Below, piece after piece: positions 12,501 to 19,922 of a stretch of 21,347 nt of DNA. Below the pieces are notes generated by a model. That model was given only the letters and a program-made list of their open reading frames with translations. It had not been told where the DNA came from and searched no databases. Source of the stretch: Sphacelaria rigidula (Eukaryota; Phaeophyceae; Sphacelariales); assembly GCA_964200075.2 (NCBI GenBank), contig CAXNAA020000432.1:1-21347 (forward strand), in the 5' to 3' direction. The number at the start of each line of letters is the position of its first letter. Position 1 is the stretch's first letter. The translations under genes were made by a program, and so were the position numbers.

Positions 12501-15500
12501 GTTTGGCGCCTCTATGTCTTTGCAGCCATACGGAAAAAGTGTGTTGCCGTATGTAGAATACCGCATATGAAGGGCCGGTTATGAAGAGAGGTTATTCTTT
12601 GGGCGCAACAATCATATCACCATCATACGAGTCTGGTTATGACGCACCAACCCGTCTATGGTATCCGCCCCATACAAGGCACGCTTCTCGGCTTTACTTT
12701 GTCCCTGTAGTGACTTGTGAAGGACCACATCCTGTACACCGTCTGCTGTCACGACCTTCCAGAGACCGTGTGCTCGAGTATCACTTCTTTCCCATGGGTT
12801 CTTCCTGGATCTTGAATTTCTTCAAGGGTTGACGAATTGAAGGATAAGGAGAGGGTACCTAAACTGGGTAAACATGAAACGCGTAAGCTGATACTGCAGA
12901 AACATATTGCAGGTGGCAAACACAGACGCGCATAGGCATATCCTTAAGGCATGTTCGGCTGATTCCACAGGATAACTCAGGGGGTCTAATATTTCCTTCG
13001 TCTCTTCTTACCTCCTCCCTACTTGTTTGGGGAAAAATGACGATTTTGTACGATTTCTTTCCGTGTTGTACACATCAAGCCACAAGGGTTGACCGCTCGA
13101 ACCCACTATCCACAAGGTCTGCAACGACTTGTACAACACAGTCAGCTTGGTACCGCAACGTACCGCATCCCAGCGAAATGTTAAGCCGCCAGAAAAATTG
13201 CACTACCAGACCGTATCGAAGCGCTATCGCCATCGCTTGTACCCCGGAGCACGTGTTTTGTAACTTTTGTGGGAAATCATCAGGTAGACTGCAATACGAC
13301 CGATACCGACATAGTTACATGCGTGCGGCGTCCCCACTCCCGGCTGGTTTTAGTCAAAAATGAGTACTCAAGGCCGTGAGTTTCACAAGCTGATGTCACG
13401 AGCCCCTCGAATTGACAAATTTAGCTGAATAAAGTGGGCAAGTATTATGTTGAACCTAAAACGGCCAAGCAGACTTACGCGTTGAGTCACGTGGTGCGAA
13501 GGCCGATCACCGTAGTCCTGCCATTGGCCTCAGGACGTTTGCGTACACGGTTGATCTTCTCGAATCTCCCACCAAGTATTCGATGCATCATATCAATGTC
13601 AAAGGATGAAAATTCTCCGGTGTTGAGTAATGGAGGGGACGATCCGGTCTTCAATATCGGCTAACCGGGCACCATCGCTCGATTAGCACTGGCTTGCTCC
13701 ATCGAAATCATTAGCTGGGAACAATTCGGTACCACAACGTCGGTCCTTTTTTCCGATACGATATATTTTATCGTGTCGATTCTCTACACGGGCAGATGGG
13801 CATTCATCGTCATCCGTTATAAAACCCGATACATGAAGTAGCGCACGTCACGACGGCACTGTGATTGAATTATGACAAAAGGTCGTACCATGTGTGTGGC
13901 CGTTTGTGGCAGGGGACTGTTATCTGATCCCGTGCCCGTAGATGCCTCACCAGAGGAGTTCGAGAACAAATTGAAGGCGTTGGCTACCGTGCCTGGGGGA
14001 GTTTCGGTCTCCAGGGAGGTAAGTGGTGCAGTATGCTCACGTGAAGAATGTTAGGATTTCATCACATTTACAGATTGAGCGAGCTTTGGTTTGAGTGGTG
14101 GTCGAAGTACAGACTAATGTAAGGGGGCATGATTTGATCGGTGGTTGCTTGTCGGTTGGTTGATCACGGGTTACGGGCAAGAAATCTCGTTCTCTACAGG
14201 CATCTTTCCGATGTTCTTACTCCTGGTAATGGCGATGACAATTCCGTTTTTAGGGTGGTTGGTTTTTTGCGAACGGTAAGATGCCTCATGCTTTGTGTAC
14301 CGCAGTGGGTCTGCAATAATCCCGGTGGCGTGATAAACACTGCGCTTCTAATCCATGCATCTAGAGCTAAAACACATCACCTCGTCCATACCGAAGAATG
14401 GTGTGGAGCAATACACAAGGCTTGCATTTCTCATCATTCCCGCTCCGGTCCTGTACATGCGTATACGGAGGTGAGCGGTCAGATTACATGGGATGCCCTC
14501 GGTGACGGCTCATAGCAAGAGATGATACTGCACTGATCATATCCAAGCTGATTGAGGAAGAAAACGTTTGTCTCGCACTAGGCTGTTGAAGCCACGAAGG
14601 CTCACACCCCGATGCTTGCACATTACGCTACCCCGTGGGGAACCTGAAACCAGTGCAGCCAACAGTTGTTCGCTCTGGCCACCTCGATGTTTTGCCCCGA
14701 CCCTGTCAACGTGCGTCACCCTGAACGTTTTTGTCTCCCTCCCTTCATATCCACCAGAATCTCCCCGGAGATCTTGGCAAATATGGGCGGCGTTGGATCA
14801 TCTCTATCCCGGCAGAAAACTGCTTTGAGGGGCGGGTAGGCCTGTGTCCTCGAGTTTTAGCCTCCGCAAACGCCACCCAATATGCGCACGAATTTGTGTC
14901 GGCGAACGAAACATCGGATAGCTTGAGCGACGATTTAAGGTCCACGGGCGATGAAGTGAGCGGTACTGGTGCGGCGCTAACGTCGTCTAGATGGATCGAA
15001 GGATGGAGGGGCTTTGAGCAACAGGTTAGATTGAGCAATTGCAGTGCTTACACTCTCGAACGCGCCGATTGGTCAATTTGTGGTTACTAACGATGTTTGA
15101 ACGGGATTTTTCTCTTCAGTATCATAGGTGCCGATCTGAGTCACAGGTACATAGCATACCATCCCCTAAAGAACGCCCCCCTGTGGTGTGGTTTCGTCTA
15201 TATTTGGCATCATGCCGTATCTGCAGTACTGTATTGAGGTACATGTTATATCACCCTTACCACCTTCATTTCGCTCTGGGATGATCAAGGTCGAGTTCCA
15301 AAGTTTTGTCACACGGGCTGTGGTGGTACACGGCGATGCCTACAGTAAGCAAGCTGATTAATCTCTTCATAGATATCCCAGATGAGCAGGCAGGTCACTC
15401 TGGTCGAATAAAATTTGCGATTCCGGATATTTGTAGTCATTTTTCAATCAAGTGTCTGCTTTGGGCGTGACTGGCTGCATGGCGTCGTGTTGGAGAAGTG

Positions 15501-18500
15501 GAGGACAAACGGCAGTCTCAAGGACGATGATAACTTTGAATGCATGCGCCTTGAAAAGAATGGAGGAACCCGTGAAGAATGAAAAACATCGGGCAACAAA
15601 TTGCTGTCGTTCTCCTGACAATCGATGTGATAATTATGTCTGCTGAATGTTTTTACTTCGAAACGCAGCTGCATAAGCAGTAAGCGGTTCACGTTATGTG
15701 CACCACGTCCCAATCACGTTTGTTGCGGAATTGATTGAATCGACGAAACCTCGTGCGGTGTACAACTCACCTTCATTTCCCTTCTGATGGAAGGTGGGCC
15801 CATGCAAATTTTGTTTTCAATTCAAAATGGCGCTCCTCGATATTTACTCTGAAATGTTTCGAATGCGCTTTTTTTCAACATCACAGTAACTGGCAAATCC
15901 CCATGCACTCCTGTTTCTCTTTGCCCGTGTAGACGGTCTCGCTCGGCGTTACAAATGGATCTTTATCTGGTACGTTCCGTCTACGGTACGGAGATCAAGC
16001 TACACCGCCCCTGGAAGCTAATGCCTCCGCCGAGGCTGTTCAGGTGTGCCATAAAAATACCGTTCCTGCAAGGAGAGATCACTGTTGTCAAAACTGTCCT
16101 TGAGGGGCTGCTACGGTGTAGTAGTGCATATATGTTGGAGGTGATGACTCTCGATCTCAGAATTCTTTGTGCATATACGTCCAAAGTCTCCGGTACACTG
16201 TAACAGCGTCTGCTCCGTGGTACTCGCTGTGTATGCTTTCATCCCATCGCGGGCATTTAGCATCCTGGCACTTCATGACGCACCTACTGTGTGTGCATGT
16301 CAATAAGCAGCCATCCCCAGCGTTCGGTTGGCTTCTTGTAGAATCGGGAGTGTCACGTTTCCTGCTGCAAGCGTTGCCCGTACGGTTTCATAGGAGTTAT
16401 GAACCGCCTAAGTGGTATTCCTGGTGTGGCATGCACACAATAACTCCTCTTTTGGTACCAGGTGGCACTACGAGGTCTAGGGTCAGGTATGCTGGGAGGT
16501 GTGGCAGTGAAACGGAAAACGGTTACGTCAGAAGCAGTTGCCGAAGCCGACAGTTTCCAATGGACACTTGTGCTCCTCTCAAAGGTGCGCTCCAGATTTT
16601 GAAGAGCCATACCCAGCATGTCATTCTGATGTCTGTGAAGTTGTCTGGTATAGACAGATGTTCATGGATGAAGGAAGAGCCTGTGGTCTGGGCGTACAGT
16701 CCTCAATCCTCAACCATCACGACAACCAAACCGTGTAAAGCAACAAGTTTATGACAATTATTCATCTGAAGCTGGGAGCATGACTTTCCTGTTCGGAGGC
16801 CTCTCACCTTCGCTGTGGTTCGTCACGAATTCTAACACGAAGTAGATGTACAACATTGATGTAGAGGGTGGAGAGTGGTCGCCCCAGAGAAGCTCGTTCG
16901 AAGATAGGGGGGTATCGAAGGAGCAGTTTCATGCACGTTCTCGCCTGGATGTGATACTTGAGCATTCTAGTTTAGCGTGGAGCCTGACCCTCCAGAAAAT
17001 GTCGTCCAACGTCGAGGTACACGAACGCAAGTATTATACGGAGCAGAAGTGCTGCATGAAGAAGAGGAAACAAATCTAAATGCAATCCGAACCATACCAC
17101 TGGTACTGTGCTGAGCCTAGATGTCTTGACGACTCCGAGGCTGATTACGTGTCGTTTGTACTCCCGTCTCTTGCTTCAGTTGAGCGCGACAGACGCTCTA
17201 TCTATTGACGCGTCACAAGTGACTAGGAGCGACTTCGACGCATCGCTAGTCGCCAATGTGACCCGCCTTGTCACCGGATGGACTCCTCTCCTTGATTCTA
17301 GTCTGAAGGGCTCTGAAGTGGTTGATGCCTCTTCTAACTCGTCATATCAGCAGCATGAGGTGAGGAGAATCGGGGTTGGTAGAGTGTATGGTCGAAATCA
17401 CGCATGAAATCACGCAACAAACGTCTGATAGGGTCAGGATTGCCTGGTGATCTGCAAGTAACGTCCACCAGGTTCTACAAAGTAGGTGTGACCAATCCAA
17501 TCCAGGGTATCTGAATCCAAGCGCTGGGCTTGTGCGCTGTGCGTAGAAAAGGTCTCCACACTGAAATATCAATTTCGGAAATGTATTCGGGGACCAGCCT
17601 CTCTCCTTTGCGGTAATGAAGCTCCGGATGTTCAATACAATCTTCTGCTTCGCACACCGAACGTTACTACAACAGCTGTCGGGTCTCATGAAAGGGGCGT
17701 CATACCACGTCCGAGTCAGTGCCTACAATGGTGTAGCTCTATCGTACGGTAAAGCAAGATCTTCGACACCGCCAGTGGTCCACCCAGGCGATGCGCCAGA
17801 GCCGCTTCCTAGGGTGGAGGTGGAAGCTGCTTCACCTACCTCTCTCAGCATCTCGTGGTCTCCACCTAACGATGTTATGGGTGGAGAAGTAATGAGCTAT
17901 CAAGTGGTGAGAGAGAGTCGCTGGGCGGTCAAACGGTGGGAGCAGTGGGATAAAGCTTTCAGGGAGTGTATGAATGTTTTCATGTCTACCCTTGCGTATA
18001 TCTCTGTTCGCAATTATTAGGAATACTATAGGTACGATTCGCGCCTTTTCACAAACACCCGTACCTGACAAAATGCTCATCCAGACGCTGAAGGCCTCGG
18101 CTCCGCGACACTCGTTTGTTGTTGCGATCTGCACCGCATTCCTGCCTCGGAACTCAGGAATGGGACAGTGGCCGAAGTGTCACCGAGCAACAACTCATCC
18201 GGATATCTAACGCAGTATCGGGGACTTTCCGGTTGTCAATGGACGGAGTGGTTACTGCTTCTATACCGCACAACGCCGTTGCTACAAGGATTGCGTCAGC
18301 TCTGACGGCGCTACCAAATGTCGCTGGGCCAGTGGAGGTTGTGAAAGAGCAAGAGGCGTCGGCGGCGACCACCGGTGGAGCATCTACCATTAGCGCTTGG
18401 CGTGTGGCATTCGTGTCCAATGTTGGTGACTTGTCCCTCATGACTGTACAGGTGGGCAAGAAAAAGGGCCAACAGTTGTACCGATGGGCAAAAGCGCTCG

Positions 18501-19889
18501 TTAGACGACCGTGCAGCAATCGCATATTATTATTGTCAACGCACAGATCCGGCCGACTCTACGATTTGATGTGCAGCTGCGTTTCTCTGCAGAACTTGGA
18601 GTATCGGGTCAAGAGTTGCACAAACCAAGATACTGTTTTATTTTGTGAGAGACCGCGTGATCGCTTTTCGTCTATACTGGTATTGTTTCGGCATATTGAG
18701 AATGTGGGCCCCGAACGTTGACGGGGACCTCATCAAACCCAACTTCAAAATGAAGATGGAGCCGTCTTTCTCGATGAATCAGTACTTGTAATGTGTGCGT
18801 GACTTGGGCATCGAACGTTACAAAGTGAGTACGTCACGATATGCACTTGGATACAGGCGGCTGTTCTGTCACCCCAGTCACTTTGATGTTTGAAAACCCA
18901 TAGCATAGAGAGCGGTGCCGCCATACCCATGTTCACTGTACGTCTGGATTGCGCCACCGAAGGTATCTACCGTCCTCCAACAAAATTTAGCACAGGCGAA
19001 CGTGATCTACTGTTCGATATTGTTCTCGCGTCTCGCTCAACTTGTTTAACGAGGCAACACTATGTTCCCGAAGGACTCCGGACTCCGCTTCTCAGGTCGT
19101 ACCGGGGATGCCTGAGCATCAAACCTGGGCGAGAATTCCATGGAACAGCTGTTCCTCTATTAACGTTGTCGTTCAACGGCTTGCACTTCTGCACTACGGT
19201 GTTTCAGGCGTCTTCCCTTCGCGGAGTGAACGTGGTTGCGGAGGTAGAAGAGATCGCTAAGGGCATCGTTCCGCCGTTCGATCAAGGCACTGTCGGGATC
19301 AACGTGAAGTCGCTCGGCGCCGCAAAGGTAGTGTGAGGAGCCTTTGTAGAGTTAATTGATTGATTGATTGATTGATTGGTTGAGTTTCACATGTTGGCTG
19401 ATCTCCCATGGCCGAAGGACACTAGAGGAGCACAAGAGAGACCCAGCCGTGGTCACAAGATATGTGCACTCAAGGTAAACGAAGCGGAAATGATTACCAA
19501 AGAAGGAGAGGAGAAAAGCAGGAGTATACACCACACATAATGAGTGAGTTGGGAAACCGAACCAAAGCATGCTGTTGCAAACACAAGACAAAACCAAGCA
19601 GGAAAGAAAAGAAAAGAAAAGGAATGGAGGAGAACTACAAAAAGATGACTGTAGAAATATTGTAAACAAATGAACCTAGAAAGGCCCCACCCGTGCGGCA
19701 TGGTTTCAGGTGCAAAACGTCGTGCGCTAAAACCCCGAGCACCCCGACAGAAAACAAAAAAAACGTGGGAGCAAATTGTGGCTCAGCTATTTCGGACCAT
19801 GCTGAACATGAAATATCATCCATGAGCCTTGCGAAAGCAAGGCGCCAAGCTGCTGCTGCATATCGCTGAGAGGAGAGAACCACGAAAAT

Positions 19890-19922
<33 letters not shown>

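Noticed and set aside
11535-12566. 343-codon open frame on the - strand, the longest in the window
   Set aside because: It lies opposite exons 16 and 17, which carry clear FN3 sequence with matching splice phases. Its translation has no recognisable domain and no neighbours on that strand. It is best explained as a chance antisense frame.
18890-19207. Upstream open part of the exon 25 frame as coding
   Set aside because: It has no resemblance to the insert family, and joining exon 24 to 19208 directly gives the expected GDLSLMTVQ-ASSLRG continuity.
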